DNA of 64,000 nucleotides from Gammaproteobacteria bacterium (GCA_030654835.1 JAURWS010000042.1:1-64000), one strand, 5' to 3'; shown: positions 33,095 through 43,320, counted from the first letter of the stretch. The notes: generated from the sequence alone by a model not told the origin. Program-made: numbers and translations.

Positions 33095-34270
33095 ATGTTC
33101 TTCACGAATGAGAACCCGCGTTACGAGTCTGACGAACTGGCCGAGCAGCTTGCGACGCTGCGGCGCGAGCTCGTGGAAAAGCTCTGGAAGAACATGGTGC
33201 TGATCGCGATGATCGGCGTGCCGATCTCTGTATCGCGAGCCCTTTACACGGGCTGGTTGCAGCCCTACACGGTTCATGTGAGTGCGGGATTACTCGTACT
33301 TGTCGTGGCGTATTTCCGCAAACGCCTCTCCTATCTGTTCCTCTCCACCTTGTTTGTCGTTCTCCTGTGGGTCATTGGCGTGCCTGGCGTTGTCACGTTC
33401 GGGCTGGCCGCGCCCAGCATCTGGTGGCTGGTGCTCAGCTGTTTCGTCGCCAGCATGCTCTATTCAGTGAGAGTCGGCGCGAGCATCGCGCTGGCCACGC
33501 TGGCAGTGCTCTGCGGCATTGGCTTCGGGTTCATCACCGGCAGGTTGACCACGAGCATTGATACGGTGGCGTATCAGACACAGGTGTCGTCCTGGGCGAC
33601 ACTGTTATTAGTGACCGGCGCCTTCGCCTACTTTGCCCTCAGCGCCTTCGGTACGTTCAACCGCTCGGTGGTCGGCCTCACGGCGCGCATCAAGAACCAG
33701 CGCGACGAGATTGAAGTGCTCGCCATGTATGACGAGCTGACCGGCCTGCCCGCCCTGCGTCTGACCGAGGACAGGGTGCTGCGCGCGATCCAGAGCGCCA
33801 AGCCTTACTCACACAAGATGGCGCTGATGTTCATCGACCTCGATGGCTTCAAGTCGGTGAACGACAATCTGGGCCACGAGGCAGGTGACTTTGTGCTCAG
33901 AGAAGTAGCCGCAAGACTGACGCGGGAGATTCGCGCCGAGGACACTGCAGGGCGGATTGGCGGCGACGAATTCATGGTGGTGCTGACCAACCTCAGCGGG
34001 CTGGAGAAAATCGCCGAGAAGCGCGCGACCGAGGTGGCCAGCCGGATCATTGCCTCCATCTCCATCCCGATCATCTACCATGAGGTGCCTATCCGCATAG
34101 GCGCCAGCATCGGCATCAGCATTTTTCCGGATCACGCGCAGACGCCGAAGGAGCTGCGCAATCTGGCAGACCACGCGATGTATACGGCAAAAAAATCGGG
34201 CAAATACAACTATGCCTTCGCGCCGATGACGGGCGATGGCAGGCAGAAGTTGGAGCAGAGAAAAGGTTGA
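33095..34270 (+). CDS. Membrane diguanylate cyclase (GGDEF)
   Basis: 391 residues: six membrane helices (about 35-195), a short coiled linker and a C-terminal GGDEF domain. The signature RIGGDEF is intact, as are the metal Asp in MFIDLDGFKSVND and the product-inhibition site RAED five residues before GGDEF. It should make cyclic di-GMP under feedback control. The integral sensor region resembles MASE-type domains but I cannot name it. Placed directly after the redoxin. Confidence 0.9.
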   Translation: MFFTNENPRYESDELAEQLATLRRELVEKLWKNMVLIAMIGVPISVSRALYTGWLQPYTVHVSAGLLVLVVAYFRKRLSYLFLSTLFVVLLWVIGVPGVVTFGLAAPSIWWLVLSCFVASMLYSVRVGASIALATLAVLCGIGFGFITGRLTTSIDTVAYQTQVSSWATLLLVTGAFAYFALSAFGTFNRSVVGLTARIKNQRDEIEVLAMYDELTGLPALRLTEDRVLRAIQSAKPYSHKMALMFIDLDGFKSVNDNLGHEAGDFVLREVAARLTREIRAEDTAGRIGGDEFMVVLTNLSGLEKIAEKRATEVASRIIASISIPIIYHEVPIRIGASIGISIFPDHAQTPKELRNLADHAMYTAKKSGKYNYAFAPMTGDGRQKLEQRKG

Positions 34271-34343
34271 GATGGCTCCATATGCGCTGCCGCAGCAGTG
34301 GCGACAGCGAATATGGAGCAGAACTGCAGACTCAAATCAGCGC

Positions 34344-34778
34344 TTACAGCGATTCAACAAATGCCGCAAGATTTGCGATATCGGCATCGGACAGCGCCGC
34401 TGCCACGGCGAACATCATGGCACTCTGCGGGCCACGTGCCACGTTGCTCTTGTAGGTGCTCAACGCGTCAGTCACAAACGCTGCATCGCGAGCATTCAGT
34501 TGTGGGCCGATACTGCCTTCACCGCCAGCGCCGTGGCAGGCCGCGCAGGTAACGAACAGAGCCTTGCCCAGATCGGCAGGGCTGGCGGCGCTGGCGGCTT
34601 CGAGCGCGGCGCGGGCTTGCTCGACTATGGTGCCATTCTCTGCCAGATAAGCGGTGTAGCATTCGCCGACGCAGTTATTGACCTGCGGACGATCCTGAAT
34701 CTCCAGAGTTGATCTAGCGGTAACGAAGATGACGACAGAGACAATGGCGACTAATGCGATATTGATTAAAACTTTCAT
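34344..34778 (-). CDS. Monohaem cytochrome c
   Basis: 144 residues from ATG 34778 (AGGA upstream); the open frame extends to 34991 but overlaps the exonuclease gene. An N-terminal helix (INIALVAIVSVVIFVTA) is probably an anchor or signal, then after an unusual NNCVGECYTAY pair of cysteines comes LFVTCAACHGAGGEGSIGPQL, a class I cytochrome c with CAACH. The sixth ligand is likely one of the Mets in SAMMFAVAAALSD. A single electron carrier for the periplasm; partners unknown. Confidence 0.85.
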   Translation of the reverse strand: MKVLINIALVAIVSVVIFVTARSTLEIQDRPQVNNCVGECYTAYLAENGTIVEQARAALEAASAASPADLGKALFVTCAACHGAGGEGSIGPQLNARDAAFVTDALSTYKSNVARGPQSAMMFAVAAALSDADIANLAAFVESL

Positions 34779-34963
34779 GGTAGTCCTGATGGTAGATCCT
34801 GATGGTAAATCGTGGTGGTTGGGAGGCTCGTCGCAGAGCGGGTAGGAGCCGGTCACTAATTTTGGGCGCGCGATTATAGCCCAGGCAGGAGAGAATTCAG
34901 CAATTTGCAGAAAAAAAACCCGAATGCCGCCAGAATCGGGATATCGCGTCGAATCTATTGTGT

Positions 34964-35725
34964 TTAGCGCATCTGCAGCACGACGGGGCAATGATCTGCG
35001 CCGTGCACATCGTTGAGGATCTCGACGCCTTCAATACGATCCTGCAACGCCCGTGAGGTCAGAAAATAATCGATGCGCCAGCCGACATTGCGCGCACGTG
35101 CACCGCCCCGCATGCTCCACCAGCTGTACTTGATGGTGTCCGGATACAGGTGTCGAAATGTATCGATATAACCGGCGGCCAATAGCCTGTCCAACCCGTC
35201 AATCTCCGCCTGGGTATACCCGGCACTTTTATTGTAATTCGCTTCCGGCCGCGCGATGTCGATCGGACGATGCGCGACATTGAGATCGCCGCAGATAATC
35301 ACGGGCTTGCGCTTTTCCAGCGTCAGAATGAAGTTCGTGAACTGAATATCCCAGCGCTGCCGGTACTCCAAACGCTTGAGCCCATCGCCGGAATTGGGCG
35401 TATACACCGTGACAATGAACCAGTCGTCAAACTCCGCAGCGATAACGCGGCCCTCCTGATCGTGCTCCTCGTCGCCAATGCCATACTGCACCGACAGCGG
35501 CTCTGTTCTGCTGAATATTGCGGTGCCGGAGTAGCCCTTCTTCACTGCCGAACTGCTATACAGGTGATAGCCCGCGAGCTCGGCGACGGCCTCGCGCACC
35601 TGATCATCCTGCGCCTTGGTTTCCTGCAGACACAACACCTCCGGGCGCATCTGTTCGACGGAGTTCAGAAAATCTTTCTTCATGACGGCGCGAATGCCGT
35701 TTACATTCCAGGAAATCAGTCGCAT
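34964..35725 (-). CDS. xth: Exodeoxyribonuclease III
   Basis: 253 residues, full length. ISWNVNGIRAV, LCLQETKAQDD, ICGDLNVAH and NVGWRIDYFL with ADHCPVV supply the Mg-binding Glu, Asn/Asp and catalytic His of the AP-endonuclease/exonuclease III family. It repairs abasic sites and trims 3' ends. GGAAGGA precedes the ATG. Divergent from the cytochrome b561 gene. Confidence 0.95.
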   Translation of the reverse strand: MRLISWNVNGIRAVMKKDFLNSVEQMRPEVLCLQETKAQDDQVREAVAELAGYHLYSSSAVKKGYSGTAIFSRTEPLSVQYGIGDEEHDQEGRVIAAEFDDWFIVTVYTPNSGDGLKRLEYRQRWDIQFTNFILTLEKRKPVIICGDLNVAHRPIDIARPEANYNKSAGYTQAEIDGLDRLLAAGYIDTFRHLYPDTIKYSWWSMRGGARARNVGWRIDYFLTSRALQDRIEGVEILNDVHGADHCPVVLQMR

Positions 35726-35828
35726 AGGTCCTTCCGTTGTCGTGTGGCGCGATTGTATTCTTTTTCTTGTGGCGGTGATAAGCGGCTGCTACCGTTCGCG
35801 CAGAGCAATCCGACCATAGGAGCACACC

Positions 35829-36383
35829 ATGTCGATGAGTATTCGCTACGCCACTGGCTCGCGTATTCTGCACTGGCTCGTCGCCGTGCTGGTGTTCGTG
35901 CTGGTGCCGGTCGGGATCTGGATGGCGGGACGCGCGGAGATGGATCTCTTCGACGATCTCACCAACACCCTGTACGCATGGCACAAGGCCATCGGCGCCA
36001 CAGTGCTGGTGTTGATGGTGGTTCGCATCATCGTCAAACAGCGTTATGGCAGCCCGCCCTACCCCGCAACACTGTCGCGTCGACAGACCGTGGCGGCCAC
36101 GTCCCTCCATCACCTGCTCTACCTGCTGCTGGTGCTGACCCCTCTGCTGGGTTGGGCAGGTGTGACGGCGTTCCCGGCTTTGATCACGCTGGGCGGCTAT
36201 AATCTCCCCGCAATGCCATTGGTGCCAGAGAATCAGGCGCTGGCCACCCGCCTGTTTGAGATTCACGGCGCTTTTGCTTTGCTGCTGGCGACACTGATCA
36301 TTGGCCACATCGGCGCCGCGCTGATTCATCTCGTCATCCGCAAGGACGGCGTTTTTCAGCGCATGTGGTTCGGCCGCGAGTGA
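35829..36383 (+). CDS. Cytochrome b561-family protein
   Basis: 184 residues, four helices. Histidines in RILHWLVAVL, YAWHKAIGA, SLHHLLYLL and FEIHGAFAL plus IGHIGAALIHLV lie as in CybB-type b561 proteins, which pass electrons from ubiquinol to periplasmic acceptors. The ATG follows GGAG closely. This is the second b561 protein in the window, not similar enough to the 30630 copy to be a recent duplicate. Confidence 0.85.
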   Translation: MSMSIRYATGSRILHWLVAVLVFVLVPVGIWMAGRAEMDLFDDLTNTLYAWHKAIGATVLVLMVVRIIVKQRYGSPPYPATLSRRQTVAATSLHHLLYLLLVLTPLLGWAGVTAFPALITLGGYNLPAMPLVPENQALATRLFEIHGAFALLLATLIIGHIGAALIHLVIRKDGVFQRMWFGRE

Positions 36384-36519
36384 TTCATCGAGACGGCACG
36401 GTAAAGATCGCCGGGGCACTACAATAGGGCTAGTATCACCGCATCGGTATCGCACTCATCACGCATGAATCACGCACAAATCATCACTTGCCGATTTCGG
36501 CTATCAAAAGGGAAATGCC

Positions 36520-37044
36520 ATGACACTGAATTCATCGCTGCACACACTGTCCGCAGGGTTTGTCTTGCTGCTCGCGCTGGCCGCCTGCACACCGGAGCAG
36601 GCAACCACCACCGCCGCTACTCCCGCACAGCCAGAGAGCGCACCAGCCACTCAAGCCACTCCGGCACCCGTAGCTGCACCAGTCATACTAGCCCCGGTAC
36701 AAGCTCCTGTATGCACCACTTGCGGCGTTGTCCGCTCAATCACCACAGTCGTGCAGGCTGGCACCAGCACCGGACTCGGCGCAGCCATCGGTGCTGTTGC
36801 CGGCGGCCTGGCCGGTAATCAGGTAGGAGGGGGTTCAGGAAACACGATTGCCACGGCGGCAGGCGTAATTGGCGGCGCGGTGCTCGGCAACACGATTGAA
36901 AGGAATCGCAATTCCGGGGCGATGTACGAAGTGATCGTCGATATGGAAGCAGGTGGTCAGCAGACCATCATGGTACCGGATGCCACAGGTATCAGTCAGG
37001 GTTCCGCCGTCAACGTGCAGGGTGGCAACATCAGCCTGCGTTAA
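36520..37044 (+). CDS. Outer-membrane lipoprotein with glycine-zipper domain
   Basis: 174 residues. The lipobox LAAC (Cys near residue 23) is followed by a Pro/Ala/Thr-rich linker, a CTTC pair, and a glycine-zipper 2TM domain (GLGAAIGAVAGGLAGNQVGGG... AAGVIGGAVLGNTI, about 88-125), as in SlyB/PcpD-like lipoproteins that stabilise the envelope. The last 45 residues form a small beta domain (IMVPDATGISQGSAVNV). AGGGA precedes the ATG. Confidence 0.85.
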   Translation: MTLNSSLHTLSAGFVLLLALAACTPEQATTTAATPAQPESAPATQATPAPVAAPVILAPVQAPVCTTCGVVRSITTVVQAGTSTGLGAAIGAVAGGLAGNQVGGGSGNTIATAAGVIGGAVLGNTIERNRNSGAMYEVIVDMEAGGQQTIMVPDATGISQGSAVNVQGGNISLR

Positions 37045-37082
37045 GAAATCTAATGAGACTGATCGATGATTGGCTCCGCCAT

Positions 37083-37709
37083 TCATCGATCAGATGTGGT
37101 CGGGGCGGTCTCGGTCTGGTCCGACTCGGGCAGATCTGAAAAGTCGGATCTGATTGTTTTGAAGTTCGCTCGAAACTGATCGCTGTCACCAAACTCGGTG
37201 AAGCGATCATAGCGGCTGTGCTGACTCTTCACCCTCGACGCATGCTTGATGGGACACCAGTACTGCTCGGTGCGCCCCCCCACCTCGCCCACATAGCCGA
37301 CAAGACCGTTGAAATAGGCGCAAAACAGACAGTTGGCCTTTTCGATAATATTCAGATACGCCAGATAGCGGCGATCCATCATGATGTAATCACGACGCCT
37401 GACCATCGGGATGCCATAGACCGGAAAGCAGATCAGCTGATAAAGCGTCACCACCAGATCCATGAACAAGGCAGGGAAAATGCACAGCCAGATCATCGGT
37501 GCTGTGGCGATATTGCGCAGCTTGGCATGGCGCAGATAGGCAAACACACGAACCAGTTGGGACTTGTGGTGCGCTCTGACCTCATCTTTGAACTTGATGC
37601 TGCGGTCACGAATCTCATAGGTCTCAATCTTGATCCGTTTGATCTCCTCCTTCAGTTCTTTCTCCAGAGTTCTGATGTTCTCCAGCAAATCTTCTACGCG
37701 TTTGCTCAT
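37083..37709 (-). CDS. Conserved membrane protein with N-terminal coiled coil, function unknown
   Basis: 208 residues. Residues 3-40 form a charged coiled coil (LLENIRTLEKELKEEIKRI), then a hydrophobic pair APMIWLCIFPALFMDLVVTLY, then a cytosolic stretch with cysteines in NCLFCAYFNG and YWCPIKHA that could bind a metal. The set occurs in proteobacterial hypothetical proteins, role unknown. Convergent with the lipoprotein gene. Confidence 0.7.
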   Translation of the reverse strand: MSKRVEDLLENIRTLEKELKEEIKRIKIETYEIRDRSIKFKDEVRAHHKSQLVRVFAYLRHAKLRNIATAPMIWLCIFPALFMDLVVTLYQLICFPVYGIPMVRRRDYIMMDRRYLAYLNIIEKANCLFCAYFNGLVGYVGEVGGRTEQYWCPIKHASRVKSQHSRYDRFTEFGDSDQFRANFKTIRSDFSDLPESDQTETAPTTSDR

Positions 37710-37933
37710 TGCTCTGTATTACCCATGCGAATTCGATCCCTGCGGTGAATGAAATAGACGTGTGTCAAACATCGACGCGCCTGCATCTAAACATCAAAGC
37801 ATGCACATTGATAGCGAACGCGGCGAGACTGAGGTCGGCAAGACAACCTGCGTGACAACTTGTCTGCCAGCGCAAGGCCGCTTATGCTTCCCGGTCTCGT
37901 TCATTACCCCACGTCAGGCTGATTACCGTTTTC

Positions 37934-39844
37934 ATGCAAAATTATCGCGCCGATATCGAGGGGCTTCGAGCACTCGCCGTCCTGTTGGTGATGTTTTACC
38001 ACTTCCAGTTTCCCGGCATCAGCGGCGGTTTCGTTGGCGTCGATGTGTTCTTCGTCATCTCCGGATTCGTGATCACGTCATTGCTGAACCGTGCGTTGAC
38101 GGCCGGCACCTTCAGCCTCAGTGAATTCTACGCGCGCCGCATTCGACGGCTCGCGCCGGTTTTTCTGCTGGTGTCGACCGCCACCTTCCTGATGATCTCA
38201 CCGTTCTATCTCGACGAGGACTATTACATCTTCGCCAAGAGCTGGCTCGCATCATTGGTGGGGCTGAGCAATTTCTATTATCTCGACGAACTCAGCCAGT
38301 ACTTCGCGCCAGAGGCGCAGTCGTTGTCACTGCTGCACACCTGGTCGCTGGCGGTGGAGGAACAATTCTATCTGCTGTGGCCGGCCCTGCTGGCAGTGTG
38401 TTTTCCGTTCCTGAAGGATAGACGTGCCGCGTGGATCTTCGCGGCGCTGTGGACGGCGACTCTGGCGTTATCGATCAATCTTGCGAATACCAATGTCAGC
38501 GCGGCCTACTACCTGCTGCCCGCGCGCGCCTTCGAACTGCTGCTGGGCGCTGGCGTCGCACTGTTCGGTGCCAGGTTACCGATACTGCCGCGCCGCGCGG
38601 CCGAAGGACTCGCTCTCACGGGTTTGCTGCTGATCATCGCCACCGCCTTGCTGCTGCACAGCGACGATCACTTCCCCGGCTACAATGCGCTGTGGCCGAC
38701 ACTTGGCGCTGCGCTGATCCTGCTCACGGGAATCCGGCATTCGGACACTTGGGTAGCACGGGCGTTGAGCGTGCGGGTAATGGTGTTTCTGGGTGGCATT
38801 TCTTACTCGCTGTATCTGTGGCACTGGCCCCCTGTCGCACTGCTTCACTACCAGCTGATTGAGTTGACCTGGCCCCTGCGCCTGTTGCTGGTGGCAAGTG
38901 TGGTACTGCTGGCATGGCTCAGCTTCCATTACGTGGAGAATCGCTATCGCTACCGGCCATGGAGCCTGACGAAATCCTTCTCGCTGTTGATCCTGTTGCC
39001 CCTACTGCTGATCTGGATGATCCAGTCCACCATTCGCATCGCCGATGACCTCAGCTTCCGCATCTCCGAAGAGCGTCGTGAGCTCTACCGCATCATCGCG
39101 CAGAACAACGCCGGCGATCTCTATGGCGAGTGCTTCAAGGCGGACGGCGCCGACTTCGATCAATCGGACGCGTGTCGCTTCGGTGTCGAGAAAGACGGCA
39201 TGCCCAACGCCATCCTCATCGGGGATTCCCACGCCACGTCATTGGCCGGCTTTCTGGATGTCTTGTTGCAGGAAACCAATCTGTCTGTGTTGCTGGTCAC
39301 GGGCGCCTCGACACCCTTCCTGACTCCGGAGGATGCTCCAGCGGCGTTCGAAGACGACGAGGACAAGATTGCGCGTGACGTCGCGCTGGGTGAGTACCTG
39401 AGCAAGTGGCCGATGACGGTGTTCCTGGGCGCCTGGTGGAACTCCTATTTGAAAGAGCCGGAATTTCAGCAGTATTTCCTCAATGCCATCGAGTGGCTGC
39501 TGCAACGCCAGCACAAGGTGGTGCTGCTGGAGGATGCACCGGAGCTGCCATCAAGCTCCTACGCTTACTGTCTGCTCAAGAACATGACGGACTGTTCCGT
39601 GAAAATCGCCGAGGTCAATGAACGGCTGCAGAATTTCAATCAATTCAAGCAGGCAGTGCAACGCCGCTATCCGCAGGTGCAGTGGATCAATCCACGCGCG
39701 GCCATCTGTGATCTGGAGCGCTGCCAGACCGTGCTTGATGGCGCCCCCCTGTACCGCGATGAGAATCACCTCAACGATATCGGATCACGCGCCATCGGCA
39801 GGTTGTTCCTCGAACGCTTCGGCAACCCGCTGCTGCTGCGTTGA
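37934..39844 (+). CDS. OafA/YrhL acyltransferase fused to SGNH domain
   Basis: 636 residues. RADIEGLRALAVLLVMFYHFQFPG opens the acyltransferase-3 domain with the catalytic His (in VMFYHF) and RXXR-like conserved Args; ten or more membrane helices follow (to about 370). The periplasmic C-terminal third carries ILIGDSHATSL (GDSH) and YRDENHLNDIGS (DxxH), the SGNH esterase/transferase triad. Such fusions O-acetylate peptidoglycan, O-antigen or exopolysaccharide. No glycan cluster is nearby, so the acceptor is unknown. Confidence 0.9.
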   Translation: MQNYRADIEGLRALAVLLVMFYHFQFPGISGGFVGVDVFFVISGFVITSLLNRALTAGTFSLSEFYARRIRRLAPVFLLVSTATFLMISPFYLDEDYYIFAKSWLASLVGLSNFYYLDELSQYFAPEAQSLSLLHTWSLAVEEQFYLLWPALLAVCFPFLKDRRAAWIFAALWTATLALSINLANTNVSAAYYLLPARAFELLLGAGVALFGARLPILPRRAAEGLALTGLLLIIATALLLHSDDHFPGYNALWPTLGAALILLTGIRHSDTWVARALSVRVMVFLGGISYSLYLWHWPPVALLHYQLIELTWPLRLLLVASVVLLAWLSFHYVENRYRYRPWSLTKSFSLLILLPLLLIWMIQSTIRIADDLSFRISEERRELYRIIAQNNAGDLYGECFKADGADFDQSDACRFGVEKDGMPNAILIGDSHATSLAGFLDVLLQETNLSVLLVTGASTPFLTPEDAPAAFEDDEDKIARDVALGEYLSKWPMTVFLGAWWNSYLKEPEFQQYFLNAIEWLLQRQHKVVLLEDAPELPSSSYAYCLLKNMTDCSVKIAEVNERLQNFNQFKQAVQRRYPQVQWINPRAAICDLERCQTVLDGAPLYRDENHLNDIGSRAIGRLFLERFGNPLLLR

Positions 39845-39876
39845 TCAGACGCTCGAAGAAACACTTAAGTGGAGAA

Positions 39877-40371
39877 TCAATGACCGTTGCGCGTAATCCG
39901 GTCGAGCGCGCCCATCGCGAAGGCAGAGACTACAAAGGTCAGATGCACGATGACATACCACTTCATCAGGTCTGGATTGACGTTGTCGATGTTCATGAAC
40001 ATGCGCAGCAAGTGAATTGAGGAGATCGCCACGATGCTGGCCGCGACCTTCATCTTCAGCGACGAGGCATCCATCTTGCCGAGCCAGCTCAGCTTCTCGC
40101 TGTCGCCCGTGGAATCCAGTTCGGAAACGAAATTCTCATACCCGCTCATCATCACCATGACGAGCAGGCCGCCCACCAGGGAGATGTCAATCAGCGACAG
40201 CACTACCAGCACCACGTCCGCCTCCGAGGAGGAGAATATATGCAGAAAGAGATGCAGCACTTCCTGGAAGAATTTCACCACCAGGGCAATCATCGCCAGA
40301 CTCAATCCCAGATAGACGGGTGCCAGCAACCAGCGGGCCTTGAGCATCAGGCTTTCAATCAGACGTTCCAT
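39877..40371 (-). CDS. yqhA: YqhA/UPF0114 family membrane protein
   Basis: 164 residues, four helices. [23 protein letters not shown] at the start, [28 protein letters not shown] in the middle and the [11 protein letters not shown] loop are highly conserved in UPF0114 (YqhA). Function unknown; often annotated as an inner-membrane protein. Symbol by similarity. Confidence 0.9.
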   Translation of the reverse strand: MERLIESLMLKARWLLAPVYLGLSLAMIALVVKFFQEVLHLFLHIFSSSEADVVLVVLSLIDISLVGGLLVMVMMSGYENFVSELDSTGDSEKLSWLGKMDASSLKMKVAASIVAISSIHLLRMFMNIDNVNPDLMKWYVIVHLTFVVSAFAMGALDRITRNGH

Positions 40372-40434
40372 GCAATTATCCTCAAATTAAAAACGGCGCA
40401 AGTATAGCGCAGGCGGCGGGCAGGCAGGCAGGCA

Positions 40435-41784
40435 TCACTCCCCTGCCCGGCGATGCTCCAGTGTCAGGCCGACGGCTGTCCCCAGCGCGAATCCCTTCCA
40501 GTAATTGTGTTCCGAGGTAGGCTGGCCATCACGCATCGAATAGATGCCCGCCGCCGCGTCGGGAATGAGGTCCAGATACGCCTCCTTGCCCTGATCTTCC
40601 TTCAGATGCGCATCCAGAAACGCCGTCACGAAGTGCTGCAGAATGTTGTTGCTGCGAACGCTGTCCCACACCGCATCGGTGTAATGTCCAGCACCCGCTT
40701 GATCTTTGCTGTTGAGGATTTCCACCGGCAGCGGAATCGGCGCCGCGACGCTGTGGCCGCCATTGGCGAAGGTCAGCAGCAGGCGATCGCTGTTTACCGT
40801 GCTCTCAAAGATCGCGCGCGTGCCGTCTTCATAGCCCGCCGTACCGTCCACACTGCCGGCGACGTAGAGTGTCGGCAATGTGATGCCCTGCAAGACTTCA
40901 GCATCGAAGAAGCCGGTGTTCATGCCCCACGGCGCAATTGCCACACCCGCCCTGATCCGCGGATCGAGATTCTTGCGATAGTCCGGATTCGCGGCCGTCA
41001 GCTCGCTCAGCAGACGATTGGGTGGCGCGATCTGCGCCTCGATCATGCTCTCGTTGTAAGGCGCTCCGAGGTTGTTCAACATGCCATAGCCGCCCATCGA
41101 AAAGCCGACGATGGCCGTGTTGTTGACATTCACCAGCCCGGACAGAAAGCTGCCGAATTCCCCCGCGTCATCGGCGATGGCCTGCAGGACGAAGCGTTGA
41201 TCCTTGGCGCGGTTGTAGAGTGTGCTCGCGATGGGCTGCTGGTTCTGATACGTGCTGTCGGTGTGATCTATGGCCGCAACGACGTAGCCCTTGCTGGCGA
41301 GATTCTCACCGAGATGACTCATCAGGTAGCGGTTGCCGGGGTAACCGTGGGAGAGGATCACCAGCGGGAAGTTGCCCTGCAGCGCCAGCGGTGCAGCATC
41401 TCTGACTGCCTGGCCGCGCAGCGTCGCGGTGATCTGCAGGTTGCGGGTCTCGGTGGTGTACTCACCGCCGCGCGTGCCGCGATCACCAAGTTCGGCCGGA
41501 TACCATATCTCGACATTGAGGCGCCGGTCATACAGAGGCGCCTGCTCGCCCGGTTTGGTGTTGACGACGTCGACCCGACCTGCATCGGTGAAGCGCATGG
41601 TGCGCACCCCGATATCGAAGCGGCCGAAGGCACTCAGCTCCGGTGCGTCAGGACGAACCACGTCGATGCGATTTTCCTGTGCGCTGGCGCCTGCGAAGAT
41701 TGTCATCGTGATGATGGCGACACCGATTCTTTTCATAGTCCTGCTCACTTTAGGCATACCCGGATCTGTTCGTTGGAAGTTCAT
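40435..41784 (-). CDS. Exported alpha/beta hydrolase (dienelactone hydrolase/PAF-acetylhydrolase type)
   Basis: 449 residues if started at ATG 41784; the ATG at 41736 (MKRIGVAII) gives a better signal peptide and may be the true start. The nucleophile elbow GFSMGGYG, the oxyanion loop VILSHGYPGNRY and the base His in FANGGHSVA complete a serine-hydrolase triad. The length suits the platelet-activating-factor acetylhydrolase-like group, which cleaves ester bonds outside the cytoplasm. Alone on the minus strand, divergent from the MATE gene. Confidence 0.8.
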   Translation of the reverse strand: MNFQRTDPGMPKVSRTMKRIGVAIITMTIFAGASAQENRIDVVRPDAPELSAFGRFDIGVRTMRFTDAGRVDVVNTKPGEQAPLYDRRLNVEIWYPAELGDRGTRGGEYTTETRNLQITATLRGQAVRDAAPLALQGNFPLVILSHGYPGNRYLMSHLGENLASKGYVVAAIDHTDSTYQNQQPIASTLYNRAKDQRFVLQAIADDAGEFGSFLSGLVNVNNTAIVGFSMGGYGMLNNLGAPYNESMIEAQIAPPNRLLSELTAANPDYRKNLDPRIRAGVAIAPWGMNTGFFDAEVLQGITLPTLYVAGSVDGTAGYEDGTRAIFESTVNSDRLLLTFANGGHSVAAPIPLPVEILNSKDQAGAGHYTDAVWDSVRSNNILQHFVTAFLDAHLKEDQGKEAYLDLIPDAAAGIYSMRDGQPTSEHNYWKGFALGTAVGLTLEHRRAGE

Positions 41785-41959
41785 GACTCAGGCATCCTCC
41801 CATAAAGTCCCGGACGCCCAAAGCAGAATTTTCTCATCCCGTCGATTGCCCACCTTCCACACTTCTTTAAAGCGGAGGCTTCTGCTAGATTGCGCCACCC
41901 TTTCCCGTCTAGCCCACTAACGGCCGTCCCAACCCCAGGCCGTGCCAGGACCAAATGCT

Positions 41960-43306
41960 ATGAAAGACCTCACCCAAGGTTCGATGACTCCTCTTATCAT
42001 CGGCATGGCCACACCCATGGCGGCCGGCATGATATTCCAGACCCTCTATCTGCTGGTGGACCTCTACTTCGTCGCCGCACTGGGCGATGACGCCGTGGCC
42101 GGGGTGGGCGCCGGTGGCACGCTGATGTTCATGATTATGGCGCTGACGCAGGTGCTGGGCGTGAGTGCGGTCGCGCTCATTGCTCAGGCCGTTGGCCGCA
42201 AGGATCAACCGGAGGCCAATCTGGTGTTCAATCAGTCGCTGGTGGTAGCGGCCGTCTTCGCCGTGATCACGCTGATCGGTGGGCTGCTACTGGCCGATGT
42301 CTATCTGACGGGAATTGCCTCCGACGAGGGCGCACGTCGCGAGGGCGTGACCTTCCTGTACTGGTTCCTGCCCGGGATGGCATTACAGTTTCCGATGATC
42401 GCCATGGCCTCGTCGCTGCGTGCCACCGGGCTGGTCAAGCCCGGCATGGTGGTCCAGATCATCACCGTGGTTCTCAACACGATACTGGCACCGATCCTTA
42501 TCGCTGGTTGGGGCCCCGGCCCCGCCCTCGGAGTGCTGGGCGCAGGGTTGGCCAGCTCGATTTCGGTGCTGGCCGGTGTCGTCATGCTGACGTTTTACTT
42601 CATCAAGCTGGAAAAATACGTGTCATTCGACACCGCGCTGTGGCGACCCCGCTTTGCAATCTGGAAGCGGATGGTCGACATCGGCCTGCCAGCGGGTGGC
42701 GAGATGCTGCTGCTGTTCGTGTACTTCTCTGCCGTGTACTGGCTGATTCAGGACTTCGGTGCCGCCGCCCAGGCGGGTTTCAGCATCGGCGGTCGCATCA
42801 TGCAGTCGATCTTCATGCCCACCATGGCGATAGCCTTCGCCCTGGGCCCAATCGCCGGGCAGAACTATGGCGCAGGCCAACATGGCCGGGTACGCGAGAC
42901 TTGTTACAAGGGCATCATGCTGAACAGCGTGGTGATGGTGGTGGTGACCGTGTTGATGCAGTGGAAGTCAGACCTGCTGGTGGGTTTCTTCACGAGCGAG
43001 GAGGAAGTGATCGCCGTCGGCTCGGTGTTCCTGCAGCTGATCTCGTTGAACTTCATCGCCCAAGGCGTCGTATTTGCTTGCTCCGGGATATTCCAGGGGT
43101 TGGGCAACACCCGCCCGGCGATGCTGAGCTCCGGCGCACGGGTACTGGTGTTCCTGCCTCTGGCGGTGTTCCTCAAGTACCAGCCCGGCTTCACCATCAA
43201 TCAGGTGTGGTATGTCTCCATTCTGTCGGTGACTGTGCAGGCAGTGGTAAGCTTCATCCTGGTACGCCGGGAGTTCCGGCTGCGTCTTGCTCCGCAGGCC
43301 GCCTGA
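41960..43306 (+). CDS. MATE-family multidrug or metabolite efflux pump
   Basis: 448 residues from ATG 41960 (AGGA nine bases upstream); GTG 41942 is less likely. Twelve membrane helices in two six-helix halves; the first half holds MATE-like LYLLVDLYFVAALGDDAVAGVG and the second GQNYGAGQHGRV, with VFACSGIFQGLGNTRPAM near the end. It exports cations or drugs by Na+ or H+ antiport. No regulator is adjacent. Confidence 0.9.
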   Translation: MKDLTQGSMTPLIIGMATPMAAGMIFQTLYLLVDLYFVAALGDDAVAGVGAGGTLMFMIMALTQVLGVSAVALIAQAVGRKDQPEANLVFNQSLVVAAVFAVITLIGGLLLADVYLTGIASDEGARREGVTFLYWFLPGMALQFPMIAMASSLRATGLVKPGMVVQIITVVLNTILAPILIAGWGPGPALGVLGAGLASSISVLAGVVMLTFYFIKLEKYVSFDTALWRPRFAIWKRMVDIGLPAGGEMLLLFVYFSAVYWLIQDFGAAAQAGFSIGGRIMQSIFMPTMAIAFALGPIAGQNYGAGQHGRVRETCYKGIMLNSVVMVVVTVLMQWKSDLLVGFFTSEEEVIAVGSVFLQLISLNFIAQGVVFACSGIFQGLGNTRPAMLSSGARVLVFLPLAVFLKYQPGFTINQVWYVSILSVTVQAVVSFILVRREFRLRLAPQAA

Positions 43307-43320
43307 GCAACACCAACTGC

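Noticed and set aside
40453-41805. 450-codon plus-strand frame opposite the hydrolase gene
   Set aside because: It mirrors the real gene on the other strand, has no domain or good ribosome site; typical of GC-rich antisense.
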